In this document: piece after piece, positions 9,373-20,335 of the stretch
How the letters are laid out: each line of letters opens with the position of its first letter
Numbering within the stretch: position 1 is the first letter of the stretch
From: Betaproteobacteria bacterium Ga0077523
GTDB lineage: Bacteria; Pseudomonadota; Gammaproteobacteria; Burkholderiales; Ga0077523
NCBI GenBank assembly: GCA_001464695.1
Contig: LNDQ01000079.1
Coordinates: forward strand, 116,306 to 180,305
Length of the DNA: 64,000 bases
Reading direction: 5' to 3'
Notes under the pieces: generated by a model
What the model was told of the DNA's origin: nothing
The model's input: only the letters and a program-made list of their open reading frames with translations
Databases searched by the model: none
Program-made: the position numbers and the translations under genes

Positions 9373-10800
9373 TCACAGGAAGGAGTCGGCCAAGCGTGCG
9401 ACGTTCTGCGCCATGCGGGCAGCGACCGGGCGGTCGGCCCATGCATTCGGCGTCAAGCGTTCGCTGTCCGCAAAGTAGCGGTCCTGGATGCCCCGCAGGC
9501 TCGCGACGATCGCGCGATCGTAGATGAGCAGGCTCGCCTCCGCGTTGAGCGAGAACGAGCGGATGTCGGCGTTGACCGAGCCGATCATCGCCACGTCGTC
9601 GTCGACGCTCATGTGCTTCGCGTGCAGGAAACGCGGCCGGTAGAGGTAGACGCCGACACCTGCATCGAGCAGGGCCTCGTAATAGCTCTGTTGCGCGAGC
9701 TGCGCGAGCCGTTGATTCGCATGGCGCGACACCACGATGCGCACGTCGACACCGCGCCGTGCAGCAACGCCCAAGGCCTGCAGGAAGGACTCGTCCGGAA
9801 TGAGGTACGGTGTGGTCACGACGATGCTCCCCCGAGCTGCATACGCAAGCGTGACCATCAACTCCTTGGCGTTCTCGCGGCCGTAGGCCGGCCCGCTCGG
9901 CAGCAACTGCACCACCGACGACCCGGTGGCTCCGAGTTTCGGGAAGGATGCCGGAGCGTCGAGGGTCCGCCCCGATTCGAAATAGAAGTCCGAGGCGAAG
10001 AGCGCCTGCAACTGCGCTACTGCAGGCCCGGTCATTCGAACCACGAGCTCCTCGTTCGGATACCCGGGAATGAAAGTCGGATCCACTATGTTCTGGGACC
10101 CGATGTAGCCGACGCTGCCGTCGATGACCGCGATCTTGCGATGGTTGCGCAGATCGAACCGACTGCCCCGGCGGCGCAGCGAACCCATCGGCAGCGCGGC
10201 GTGCACCTCGATACCGGCCACCCGCCACGCATGCGAAAACTGCTTGAGTCCGCGCGACGAGCCGACGGCATCGAGGACCACGCGGCAAGTCACGCCGCGC
10301 CGGGCAGCGTGCAGGAGTGCGTCCGACACGCGAGTACCGGTCGCGTCGGGCGCGAAGATGTACGTCAACAGATGCGCCTCGTGTCGGGCTGCCTCGATAT
10401 CGTCCACGAGTCGCCCGATACCGTCTTCGTAGGCCGCGATCAGTTCCACGGCATTGCCGGCGAACGGACGGAACTCTCCCAGCGCCACGGTCAGCGAGGA
10501 CACCATGGCCGCCGGCTCCGGCAGGTCGATCGCGGTGGACGACGCGGGCAGCTGCTTCTGCGCCAGTCGGATCACTTCCGAGGCGCGGCGCTGCATCTCG
10601 ATCCTGCGTCGTGGCAGGTACACCCGGCCGATGATGCCGTAGAGGACGAGCCCGGGAATCGGGAGCAGGAAAATCAGCAGCAGCCAGGTCCTCGCGGCGG
10701 CTGGCGAACGCTGCTGCGGAACGATGGCCAGCATCGTCAGGCGAATCACCCACTCGACGGCCAGATAGACCGTGGACCAATGCAGGTCGCCCGACACCAT
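9373..10800 (-). CDS. cls: Cardiolipin synthase (phospholipase D family)
   Basis: A 475-residue membrane protein. Two N-terminal TM helices (about 9-27 and 35-62) with the PLDNc-type sequence LLLIFLLPIPGLVLYGIIGR are followed by two HKD catalytic motifs. These are HRKIAVIDGSVGYIGSQN near residue 220 and HAKHMSVDDDVAMIGSVN near residue 390. It condenses phosphatidylglycerol into cardiolipin at the inner membrane. The start MVSGDLHWSTVYLAVEWVI at 10800 is preferred: the longer frame runs into ccmH, and the region ahead is not hydrophobic. It sits 25 bp after ccmH on the same strand and may be the tail gene of the ccm transcript. Confidence 0.9.
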   Translation of the reverse strand: MVSGDLHWSTVYLAVEWVIRLTMLAIVPQQRSPAAARTWLLLIFLLPIPGLVLYGIIGRVYLPRRRIEMQRRASEVIRLAQKQLPASSTAIDLPEPAAMVSSLTVALGEFRPFAGNAVELIAAYEDGIGRLVDDIEAARHEAHLLTYIFAPDATGTRVSDALLHAARRGVTCRVVLDAVGSSRGLKQFSHAWRVAGIEVHAALPMGSLRRRGSRFDLRNHRKIAVIDGSVGYIGSQNIVDPTFIPGYPNEELVVRMTGPAVAQLQALFASDFYFESGRTLDAPASFPKLGATGSSVVQLLPSGPAYGRENAKELMVTLAYAARGSIVVTTPYLIPDESFLQALGVAARRGVDVRIVVSRHANQRLAQLAQQSYYEALLDAGVGVYLYRPRFLHAKHMSVDDDVAMIGSVNADIRSFSLNAEASLLIYDRAIVASLRGIQDRYFADSERLTPNAWADRPVAARMAQNVARLADSFL

Positions 10801-10825
10801 TCCGGCGCAAACCGATCGACGTGCT

Positions 10826-11299
10826 TCAGCGTCTGGAGGACGTCGCGTCGTCGAGCAAGGCACGGACGCGCGCCTGCTGCTCCGGTGTGAGCTGAGCGGA
10901 CTCCGCAGCACCAGCGCGCCGGCGCTGGATGTAGGCGAACATCACGGCCAGCCCCACCGCGAACAACACGAACGGCCCGACCCACAGCAACCACGTGGTC
11001 GCCCTGACCGGCGGGCGATACAGCACGAAGTCGCCGTAGCGTTCGGTCATGAAAGCCTTGATCTCGGCATCGCTGCGACCTTCCTTCATCATCGCCCGTA
11101 CCTGGTTCTTGAGGTCGATCGCGAGATCCGCGTGGGAATCGGCCAGCGACTGGTTCTGGCACACGAGGCAGCGCAGCTCGGCGGCGAGCGCCATGACCCG
11201 CTTTTCCAGTACCGGGTCCGCCTCGACGGGCTGTGCGGTGTCCTCTGGCGTGGCGGCCATCGGCAGCAGGAACAAGAGCAACGTGAGGACTCGGATCAT
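10826..11299 (-). CDS. ccmH: Cytochrome c maturation protein CcmH
   Basis: A 157-residue periplasmic thiol-reducing subunit that keeps the apocytochrome CxxCH motif reduced and hands it to the heme lyase CcmF. A signal peptide (about 1-18) is followed by the three-helix domain with the LRCLVCQNQSLADS active site (Cys44 and Cys47), a TM helix at about 102-126, and a short cytoplasmic tail. It lacks the C-terminal TPR part (CcmI) found in long CcmH proteins, and no separate ccmI follows. Its start overlaps the ccmG stop by 4 bp. Confidence 0.95.
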   Translation of the reverse strand: MIRVLTLLLFLLPMAATPEDTAQPVEADPVLEKRVMALAAELRCLVCQNQSLADSHADLAIDLKNQVRAMMKEGRSDAEIKAFMTERYGDFVLYRPPVRATTWLLWVGPFVLFAVGLAVMFAYIQRRRAGAAESAQLTPEQQARVRALLDDATSSRR

Positions 11300-11820
11300 C
11301 CCTGCAATTTCTTCACGAGCGGCAGAATGGTCTTGGTCAGATCCTCCGGCGAGATCGGACCGATCTGCTTGTAGCGGACCACGCCATCGCGGTCGATGAC
11401 GTAGGTTTCCGGTGCGCCGTACACGCCGTAGTCGATGGCGACCTTGCCGTCCGGATCCACCACCGACACGGTGTAGGGGTCACCCAGGTCGCCCAGCCAT
11501 TTCAGTGCAGCCTCGCGATTGTCCTTCCAGTTGAGGCCCACCAGCGGCACGACGTTGGCCTTGCCGAGCTCCACCAGCAGCGGGTGTTCCTGCCGACACG
11601 ACACGCACCACGAACCCCAGACATTGAGCAGCCACACCTTGCCCTTGAGATCCGCCGGGGACATCTGCTTCGCCGGTTCGTGCAACTGGTTCAAGGTGAA
11701 CGCCGGCGCCGGCTTGTCGATCAGCGGCGAGGGGACTTCCCGCGGCTTCAGGTTGAGGCCGATGCTGAGGAATGCGACCAGTACCGCGAAGATCGCCAGA
11801 GGAATGAGGTAACGCGTCAT
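11296..11820 (-). CDS. ccmG: Thiol:disulfide interchange protein CcmG/DsbE
   Basis: A 174-residue thioredoxin-fold protein anchored by an N-terminal TM helix (about 4-22). The active site is WCVSC (residues 71-75), within NVWGSWCVSCRQEHP. DKPAPAFTLNQL is the CcmG signature leading into the fold, and GAPETYVIDRDG carries the cis-Pro region. It relays electrons from CcdA/DsbD to CcmH and the apocytochrome. Three bp separate it from ccmF, and it overlaps ccmH by 4 bp. Confidence 0.95.
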   Translation of the reverse strand: MTRYLIPLAIFAVLVAFLSIGLNLKPREVPSPLIDKPAPAFTLNQLHEPAKQMSPADLKGKVWLLNVWGSWCVSCRQEHPLLVELGKANVVPLVGLNWKDNREAALKWLGDLGDPYTVSVVDPDGKVAIDYGVYGAPETYVIDRDGVVRYKQIGPISPEDLTKTILPLVKKLQG

Positions 11821-11823
11821 CGC

Positions 11824-13821
11824 CTACGCCGTGGCCGTGACCGGTGCTGCTGCCGCGTCCGCCTTCGAGGCGGCTTCGCGACGGGCGATGCGGTAGCGCC
11901 GGTCGGTGATCGCGAGCAATCCGCCCAAGGCCATCAGGAAACCGCCGCCCCAGATCCAGTCGACGAATGGCTTGTGGTATACGCGAACGACCCACGCGTC
12001 GTCACCCACGGGTTCTCCGAGAGAAACGTAGAGATCGCGCGTGAGGCCGGAGTCCATGTCGGCTTCGGTCATCGGCATCTGCTGCACCGGATAGAAACGT
12101 TTTTCGGGGCGCATCACGCGCAGTTCGCGACCGTCCTTCAACACGGTGACGTTACCGATGGTCGCCTCGTAGTTGGGTCCGTTGCGACGCTCGAATCCGT
12201 CGAGCCGAAACCCGTAGCCGCCGACTTCGACCACGTCGCCGGGTTTCATCTTCACGTCCTTCTCGGTCTCGTAGCCGCGCACCATCGTTACCCCGACGAT
12301 GAACACGGCGACACCGAAATGGGCAAGCAGCATGCCCCAGTAACCGCGTGGTTGTGCGCGCAACGCCTTCGCGGTGCTGCCGCCGTTGGCGGCCCGCAGC
12401 GGGACGACACGCTCGCGGACATTGACCACCCCGGAGGCCATGATCCAGAGCGCGAGCGCCAGGCCCATGAAGATCATGGGCGACCAGCGTCCCGCCACGA
12501 ACGGCAGGATCGCCGCGGCGATCACGGCCACGGCAAAGGCCCATTTGAGGCGATGGGCGAGGTCGGGCAGGTGCGCCTGCTTCCACTTGGCCAGAGGTCC
12601 GATGCCCATCAGGAACAGCGCCGGCGCCATCAGGGGTACGAACACCGATTCGAAGTACGGCGGACCCACCGAGATCTTGCCGAGGTCGAGCGCATCGAGA
12701 AACAGGGGATACAGCGTGCCGAGCAATACGGAAGCTGCCGCCACCACCAGCAGGACGTTGTTGGTGAGCAACGCCGACTCGCGCGAGACGAGATCGAACC
12801 GGCCGCCCAGCCCCACGCGTGGCGCCCGCCACGCGAACAAGGCGAGCGAACTGCCGATCACGATCGCGAGGAACGTCAGGATGAAGACACCGCGTTTCGG
12901 ATCGGTGGCGAACGCATGCACAGAAGTCAGGACGCCCGACCGCACCAGGAACGTGCCGAGCAGGCTCAGGCTGAAGGCGACGATCGCGAGCAATACGGTC
13001 CAGATCTTGAAGCCGCCGCGTTTCTCGGTGACGGCGAGCGAATGCATGAGCGCCGTGCCCACCAGCCAGGGCATGAACGACGCGTTCTCCACCGGATCCC
13101 AGAACCACCAGCCACCCCATCCGAGTTCGTAGTAAGCCCATGCGCTGCCCAGGCAGATGCCGATGGTGAGGAACATCCACGCCGCGGTGGTCCACGGACG
13201 CGACCAGCGTGCCCACGTCGCATCGAGCTGCCCACCCAGCAACGCCGCGATGGCGAAGGCAAAGGCCACGGAGAAACCGACGTAGCCCATGTAGAGCATG
13301 GGCGGGTGGATCACCATGCCCGGATCCTGCAACAACGGATTCAGGTCGCGGCCATCCTCCGCCATGGGCAGCAGGCGCTCGAAGGGGTTGGACGTGAGCA
13401 GCATGAACAGCAGGAAGCCGACGCTCACCAGCGCCATCACTGCGAGGATCCGTGCCGCCATGGCATCGGGCAGGTGCCGGCTGAACAGCGACACCGCCAT
13501 CATCCATCCGGTGAGCATCAACACCCACAGCAGCAGCGATCCTTCGTGGCTGCCCCAGGTGGCGGCGAACCGGTACTGCACCGGCAGGCTGGAATTGGAG
13601 TTGGTCGCGACGTTGAGCACCGAGAAGTCGTTGTGCACGAACGACCACGCGAGGCACCCGAACGCGATCGCGACGAAGACGAACTGGCCTTGCGCGGCGG
13701 GGCGGGCGATCGCCATCAGGCGGGCACTGCCGCTGCCGGCGCCGACCAGTGGCAGCGTCCCCTGCACGAGGGCGATGCACAGGGCGATGATGAGGGCGAA
13801 CTGACCGAGCTCCGGAATCAT
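11824..13821 (-). CDS. ccmF: Cytochrome c heme lyase CcmF
   Basis: A 665-residue polytopic inner-membrane protein that attaches heme from holo-CcmE to the apocytochrome. The tryptophan-rich WWD motif [20 protein letters not shown] is at about 230-250. Conserved His-bearing loops such as [20 protein letters not shown] lie before it. The start [19 protein letters not shown] at 13821 overlaps the ccmE stop (ATGA). The longer open frame upstream is only the antisense-like reading of ccmE. Length is normal for CcmF. Confidence 0.96.
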   Translation of the reverse strand: MIPELGQFALIIALCIALVQGTLPLVGAGSGSARLMAIARPAAQGQFVFVAIAFGCLAWSFVHNDFSVLNVATNSNSSLPVQYRFAATWGSHEGSLLLWVLMLTGWMMAVSLFSRHLPDAMAARILAVMALVSVGFLLFMLLTSNPFERLLPMAEDGRDLNPLLQDPGMVIHPPMLYMGYVGFSVAFAFAIAALLGGQLDATWARWSRPWTTAAWMFLTIGICLGSAWAYYELGWGGWWFWDPVENASFMPWLVGTALMHSLAVTEKRGGFKIWTVLLAIVAFSLSLLGTFLVRSGVLTSVHAFATDPKRGVFILTFLAIVIGSSLALFAWRAPRVGLGGRFDLVSRESALLTNNVLLVVAAASVLLGTLYPLFLDALDLGKISVGPPYFESVFVPLMAPALFLMGIGPLAKWKQAHLPDLAHRLKWAFAVAVIAAAILPFVAGRWSPMIFMGLALALWIMASGVVNVRERVVPLRAANGGSTAKALRAQPRGYWGMLLAHFGVAVFIVGVTMVRGYETEKDVKMKPGDVVEVGGYGFRLDGFERRNGPNYEATIGNVTVLKDGRELRVMRPEKRFYPVQQMPMTEADMDSGLTRDLYVSLGEPVGDDAWVVRVYHKPFVDWIWGGGFLMALGGLLAITDRRYRIARREAASKADAAAAPVTATA

Positions 13822-14300
13822 TTCGGTGTCTCCTTCGCGCGTTCCATGACCAGCGTACGCTGGGATTCGTGCTCGGCCTTGCGCGCCTTCTCCAACGCAT
13901 CGGCCGCTTCCGGTGGCATGTAGTTCTCGTCGTGCTTTGCCAGCACTTCGCGCGCGTGAAAGACGCCGTCGGCTTCGAGCTTGCCCTGCGCTACCACGCC
14001 TTTGCCTTCCTTGAACAGGTCGGGAAGGATGCCGGCATAGAGCACCGGAACGCTCTTGGCGGTGTCGGTCACGACGAAGCGGACGGTAACACCGTCCGGC
14101 TGGCGCTGCAGGCTGCCCTGCTCCACCAGCCCGCCGATGCGAAACGACCGGTCGTGCGGCGCCTCGTGCGCGGCCACCTGCGACGGGCTGTAGAAGAATA
14201 CGAGATTGCTCTGGAAGGCGTTGAGGATCAGTGCCGCGGCGATGCCGAGCACTGCGACGCCGCCGGCCACCAGTGCCAGGCGTTTGTGGCGCGATTTCAT
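13818..14300 (-). CDS. ccmE: Heme chaperone CcmE
   Basis: 160 residues: an N-terminal TM anchor (about 8-27), then an OB-fold periplasmic domain starting [11 protein letters not shown]. The covalent heme-binding histidine lies in [10 protein letters not shown] (His123, with the conserved Tyr127). It receives heme from CcmABCD and delivers it to CcmF. The start overlaps the ccmD stop by 4 bp. Confidence 0.96.
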   Translation of the reverse strand: MKSRHKRLALVAGGVAVLGIAAALILNAFQSNLVFFYSPSQVAAHEAPHDRSFRIGGLVEQGSLQRQPDGVTVRFVVTDTAKSVPVLYAGILPDLFKEGKGVVAQGKLEADGVFHAREVLAKHDENYMPPEAADALEKARKAEHESQRTLVMERAKETPK

Positions 14301-14476
14301 GCGAGGTTGTCCGTCTGTTGTGAACTACGACCGGCCCCGGCACGCAACGTTCGGTGCCGCCGCTTGAGCAGGACCACCTCCATCGCGAGCACCACCGCCG
14401 AGACGATGTACGAGCCCCACACGTAGGTGGCGTAGCCCCCCATGGCGAGGAATTCGTCGAGGCTGCCCCAGCTCAT
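14297..14476 (-). CDS. ccmD: Heme exporter protein CcmD
   Basis: A small 59-residue single-TM protein, [20 protein letters not shown], with the TM at about 17-36 and a basic cytoplasmic tail ([10 protein letters not shown]). It matches the CcmD pattern (short acidic N-terminus, GGYATYVW entering the membrane) and the conserved slot between ccmC and ccmE, overlapping both by 4 bp. CcmD helps release holo-CcmE from CcmABC. Confidence 0.9.
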   Translation of the reverse strand: MSWGSLDEFLAMGGYATYVWGSYIVSAVVLAMEVVLLKRRHRTLRAGAGRSSQQTDNLA

Positions 14477-15213
14477 GCCGGCGCTCCTGCCAGGTCGCGC
14501 ACCCATTGGGCGTTGCGCTCGCGCTCGAGAATGATGGAGCGCACACGCATCAAGGTCGCCGCGATGCTGTACATCCAGTAGGCGAGCGCCATCACCAGCA
14601 TGCCGAGCAGCATCGTACTGGCCATCGAAGGCGACCGCCCGACGCTGATCGATGCCCCCTGGTGCAACGTGTTCCACCACTTCACCGAGAAATAGATGAT
14701 GGGCACGTTCACCGCACCCACCAGCGCGAGGATCGCGCCGGCTTTGTCGGCGCGCCGCGGATCGTCGATCGAGGCCTGCAGCGCCATGAAGCCGATGTAC
14801 AGGAACAACAGGATCAACTCGGAAGTCATGCGTGCATCCCACGCCCACCACGTACCCCACATGGGCTTGCCCCAGAGCGACCCGGTCCACAGCGCGAGAA
14901 ACGTCATCACCGCCCCGGTGGGAGCCAGCGCCGTGGCCATCATGGAGGACAGGCGCGTATTGAGGATGAGTCCGAGAGCAGCCCAGGCGGCCATCACGAG
15001 ATAGATGAACATGGACATCCACGCCGCCGGGACGTGAATGAAGATGATGCGGTAGGCCTCGCCCTGCTGGAAATCGGTCGGCGCGACGAAAAAGCCGATG
15101 TAGAGCCCGACGGCGCCGAGCACGGCAGCGAGCACCGCAAAGACCGGAATCAATCGGCCCGCCAGCGGGTAGAAGGTCTGGGGCGACGAGTACTTGAACC
15201 AGTTGAGAGCCAC
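14473..15213 (-). CDS. ccmC: Heme export protein CcmC
   Basis: A 246-residue membrane protein of six TM helices that loads heme onto CcmE. The periplasmic WWD motif WGTWWAWDARMTSEL starts at residue 119. The flanking heme-ligand histidines are in FIHVPAAW (His60) and TLHQGAS (near 184). Its stop overlaps ccmD and its start is 12 bp after ccmB. Confidence 0.96.
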   Translation of the reverse strand: MALNWFKYSSPQTFYPLAGRLIPVFAVLAAVLGAVGLYIGFFVAPTDFQQGEAYRIIFIHVPAAWMSMFIYLVMAAWAALGLILNTRLSSMMATALAPTGAVMTFLALWTGSLWGKPMWGTWWAWDARMTSELILLFLYIGFMALQASIDDPRRADKAGAILALVGAVNVPIIYFSVKWWNTLHQGASISVGRSPSMASTMLLGMLVMALAYWMYSIAATLMRVRSIILERERNAQWVRDLAGAPA

Positions 15214-15225
15214 GATGTACTCCAG

Positions 15226-15894
15226 CTATTCGAGCGCGATACGCAGCGCCGCGGCGATGGCCCATGGCGCGAGCACGATCGCGATCAGCAATCCTGCCGC
15301 GAGCAGGGACAAGTGACCTGCCGCGCCGGTTCCCGCAACCGTCGCTTCCACCGCCCCGGCACCGAATATCAGCACCGGGACGTACAACGGCAGCACCAGC
15401 AGCGCTATCAGCACCCCACTGCCGCGCACGCCCAGGGTCAGGGCCGCGCCAACGCCACCGATCAGGGACAGGCAGGGTGTGCCCAGCAGCAGTGCGGCGA
15501 ACAGTACTCCAACCGGCCCGCCTTCGAGGCCGAACTGCAGGCCGAGCACCGGCGCGATCAGCGCGAGCGGCACACCCGACAACAGCCAGTGGGCCAGCAT
15601 CTTGGCCAGCACGAGAACGGTGAGCGGATGCGGCGTCAGCACGAGCTGCTCGAGCGTGCCGTCGGCGAAGTCGGACCCGAACACGCGCGGCAACGAGAGC
15701 ATGGCGGCGAGCAGCGCAGCGACCCAGACGACACCCGGCGCCATCGTCCGGAGCAGTGCGGGCTCGGGACCGACACCCAGGGGAAAGAGGCTCACCACGA
15801 TGACGAAGAAGAAGATGGAAGTGAGCCAGTCCGCACGGCGGCGCCATGCCTGGAGTACGTCACGCGCGAAGACGGCAACGAAAGCATCCCACAT
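15226..15894 (-). CDS. ccmB: Heme exporter permease CcmB
   Basis: 222 residues, six hydrophobic segments, starting MWDAFVAVFARDVLQAWRRR. LPRVFGSDFADGTLEQLVLTPHP is a CcmB signature and marks the cytoplasmic loop that meets the ATPase CcmA. It forms the ABC complex with CcmA and CcmC that drives release of heme-loaded CcmE. The start at 15894, 2 bp after the ccmA stop, is preferred over a longer frame that reads through ccmA. Confidence 0.93.
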   Translation of the reverse strand: MWDAFVAVFARDVLQAWRRRADWLTSIFFFVIVVSLFPLGVGPEPALLRTMAPGVVWVAALLAAMLSLPRVFGSDFADGTLEQLVLTPHPLTVLVLAKMLAHWLLSGVPLALIAPVLGLQFGLEGGPVGVLFAALLLGTPCLSLIGGVGAALTLGVRGSGVLIALLVLPLYVPVLIFGAGAVEATVAGTGAAGHLSLLAAGLLIAIVLAPWAIAAALRIALE

Positions 15895-15896
15895 CG

Positions 15897-16517
15897 TCAG
15901 TGAGCGAGCCGCAGGCGGCGTGTGCGGCCGGCGGGCAGCGGCACTTCCTGATGCGTCGTGAGCACGGCAAGGCCGCCGGCGTCCAGGTGCGCGCCAAGGT
16001 GCGCCGCGAGCCGGTCCACCGATTCTGCATCGAGCGCTGCGAACGGCTCGTCCAGTATCCAGAGCTTGCGCGACTCGGCCATCCACAGGCGCGCCAGAGC
16101 GGCGCGGCGGCGCTGGCCTTGCGACAGATAGCGCACCGCGAGATCACGGCGCTCGCGAAGTCCACAGGCCCGCAGCGCCGCCTCGATGCGTTCGGCACTG
16201 GCATGCAGGCCTGCCAGGCGTGCATCGAATCGCAGATTCTCGGCGACGGTCAGGTCATCCTTCAGTCCGTTCGCATGCGCGAGAAACAATGTGTCGTGGA
16301 GCAGCGCTTCACGAGCGTCGTGAATGCTTTCGCCCCGCCAGCGGACGGTGCCGGCCTCTGCCGGACTCAGCCCGCACAGGATGCGCAACAGGCTGGTCTT
16401 GCCCGAACCGTTGCGACCCTCGACCCACAGCAATTCCCCTGCGCTCACGTCGAAGGAGACGCCGTTGAACAGCGGTTGCTCCCCACGTTGGCAAGCGAGA
16501 TCGCGGACTTCGAGCAT
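15897..16517 (-). CDS. ccmA: Cytochrome c biogenesis ATP-binding protein CcmA
   Basis: A 206-residue ABC ATPase, first gene of the ccm operon. Visible motifs are Walker A GRNGSGKTS (residues 34-42), the signature YLSQGQRRRAALARL, and Walker B LWILDEPFAALD followed by the H-loop TTHQE. Its ATP hydrolysis releases holo-CcmE from CcmC/D. A good sigma70 -10 hexamer lies 33 bp upstream of the start. Confidence 0.95.
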   Translation of the reverse strand: MLEVRDLACQRGEQPLFNGVSFDVSAGELLWVEGRNGSGKTSLLRILCGLSPAEAGTVRWRGESIHDAREALLHDTLFLAHANGLKDDLTVAENLRFDARLAGLHASAERIEAALRACGLRERRDLAVRYLSQGQRRRAALARLWMAESRKLWILDEPFAALDAESVDRLAAHLGAHLDAGGLAVLTTHQEVPLPAGRTRRLRLAH

Positions 16518-16549
16518 GGTGGCGCAGCCAGCCTGTTGAATGACCTTGA

Positions 16550-16555
16550 ATTATA
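16550..16555 (-). promoter_or_regulatory. Probable -10 element for the ccm operon
   Basis: TATAAT on the minus strand, 33 bp before the ccmA start codon. The -35 region is poor: no close TTGACA lies at 16-18 bp. Only the -10 match and its position support it. Confidence 0.4.
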
Positions 16556-16709
16556 GCGAACCACCCCTGAGGGACAGAAAGATTTCACCGAGAGTTCACG
16601 ACAAGAAGGACTGCTAAATGTCTGATCGCGCACAAAACGATTCTCCGGATCAACAACTTCGCGCGAACTTTTGTGAGATTTCGGGTGTCTTCGACAGGCA
16701 ACGTGTGGT

Positions 16710-16715
16710 TATAAT
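16710..16715 (+). promoter_or_regulatory. Probable -10 element driving a plus-strand non-coding transcript
   Basis: A perfect TATAAT in GTGTGGTTATAATCAGCCC, with TG two bases further upstream than in a canonical extended -10. A TCGACA at 16691-16696 resembles a -35 but is too close (13 bp), so the -35 is unresolved. No protein gene follows for 730 bp, which makes an RNA product the natural target. Confidence 0.35.
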
Positions 16716-17127
16716 CAGCCCATGTTCGCAGCAGCGAGCACCCGCCCGATGACATCGCGTGCGTCACGCGATGTGCGATGAATCTGGGGCCGAATGCAGC
16801 AGGCGTTGAGCATCCGGCTGTGGTCAGAATCACGCGGCGAAAGGTCCCTTGAGGGGGACCAGGGTCGTCGAAGTTCCCCCGGATTCCGTGGTACCGACCG
16901 CGAATCCAAAGCAACTCGAAGAGCAGGCATCGAAAGGCAACGGAGCCCACGAGCACCGCTGCATGGAGACGACATGGAACTCGGACAACGCGATTGGATG
17001 ACGCAGGGGCTGCGAGCGGGTGGTAGCGCTCGAGGCCTCGCTGCGTCGACGGTTCGCGTTGTGGTCGCGTGCGGTACTGCGCGGTCTTTGACAGCACGAG
17101 TGCGCGAGTTCCGTGAGGGTGGGATTG
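16716..17127 (+). other. Gene-free hairpin-rich stretch; possible structured RNA of unknown class
   Basis: No frame here reads like protein; the open frames across it are Arg/Ser-rich and run on into the tRNA. Instead there are several strong hairpins. ACATCGCGTG/CACGCGATGT is a perfect 10-bp stem at 16752-16774. GGTCCC/GGGACC lies at 16843-16860, CGAGCG/CGCTCG at 17013-17032, and the palindrome CGAGGCCTCG at 17031-17040. A promoter-like TATAAT precedes it and a terminator ends it at 17256-17281, which would give a transcript of about 560 nt. It lacks the recognisable cores of RNase P RNA, tmRNA, SRP RNA and 6S RNA. The function is unknown, and a decayed region is an alternative. Confidence 0.35.
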
Positions 17128-17232
17128 TGATCGGTTCGCCTTGTGGCGATCCGATCATCCCGAAGCTGCGCTTCGGGACCGCCCTGCGGGCGTCCCAGAA
17201 CGCATGCGTTCTGGTCGAACCGGTGGGTTCGA
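17128..17232. repeat. Run of five abutting, different inverted repeats
   Basis: There are no spacer bases between units. Unit 1, 17128-17157: TGATCGG...CCGATCA, a 13-bp stem with one mismatch. Unit 2, 17158-17178: TCCCGAAG/CTTCGGGA. Unit 3, 17179-17194: CGCCC/GGGCG. Unit 4, 17195-17214: CCAGAACGCATGCGTTCTGG, a perfect 20-bp palindrome. Unit 5, 17215-17232: TCGAACC/GGTTCGA. The stems are unrelated to each other in sequence, so this is not a tandem repeat. Confidence 0.75.
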
Positions 17233-17253
17233 ATAGACACCCGTATCCGCCAA
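17223..17253 (+). pseudogene. tRNA 3'-end fragment, mirrored copy of the adjacent tRNA-Ser
   Basis: GTGGGTTCGAAT (17223-17234) is identical to the T-arm of the minus-strand tRNA-Ser, and TCCGCCAAA follows at 17246, as at the tRNA 3' end with its encoded CCA. No matching 5' acceptor strand (GGATACG) is present upstream, so it is not a working tRNA. With the tRNA it forms a large inverted repeat centred on the terminator. Confidence 0.55.
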
Positions 17254-17255
17254 AC

Positions 17256-17281
17256 AAAAGGCCCCTCGACGGGGGCCTTTT
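17256..17281. terminator. Bidirectional Rho-independent terminator
   Basis: The stem AAAAGGCCCC (17256-17265) pairs with GGGGCCTTTT (17272-17281). It is followed by TTTTATTT on the plus strand and TTTTGTTT on the minus strand. It ends the tRNA-Ser transcript in one direction and anything coming from 16.7 kb in the other. Confidence 0.85.
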
Positions 17282-17284
17282 ATT

Positions 17285-17377
17285 TGGCGGAGAGGGTGGG
17301 ATTCGAACCCACGTGCCAGGTTTCCCTGACCATCTGATTTCGAGTCAGCGCCGTTGTGACCGCTTCGGTACCTCTCC
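17285..17377 (-). tRNA. tRNA-Ser (anticodon CGA)
   Basis: A 93-nt class II tRNA read on the minus strand, acceptor GGAGAGG/CCTCTCC, discriminator G and an encoded CCA. The anticodon loop is CTCGAAA, giving CGA, which reads UCG serine codons. A long variable arm (GTCAGGGAAACCTGGC region) and the T-loop TTCGAAT support serine identity. A terminator follows directly. The seryl-tRNA synthetase gene is 1.5 kb away. Confidence 0.95.
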
Positions 17378-17445
17378 GGCGGACCGAGATTGTAACACCG
17401 CAATTTTGCTGGTCAGGTCGACATTCGAGGAGCGAGGATAGCGCC

Positions 17446-20233
<2,788 letters not shown>

Positions 20234-20250
20234 CTAGAGAGAACCTCTTT

Positions 20251-20335
20251 CAACACGAAGGACGCGAAGGACACGAAGGAAATGCGCAAAGCCCTGCTTC
20301 AGCTTATTTCGTTTCCTTCGTGTCCTTCGTGCGCA
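20251..20335. repeat. CACGAAGGA-type inverted repeat, copy 1
   Basis: Arms 20263-20282 (ending GAAGGACACGAAGGAAA) and 20312-20333 (TTTCCTTCGTGTCCTTCGTG) pair around a 29-bp loop. The right arm overlaps the end of rarA and encodes its last residues. Related to the copy at 25759. Confidence 0.8.

Noticed and set aside
16716..17255. tmRNA, because a CCA-ending tRNA-like 3' end precedes the terminator
   Set aside because: No tag-peptide frame and no matching 5' acceptor strand were found.
16794..17441. Open frame of 215 codons crossing the tRNA-Ser gene
   Set aside because: Its GGEGGIRTHVPGF stretch is the well-known false translation of a tRNA; the rest is Arg/Ser-rich and not protein-like.
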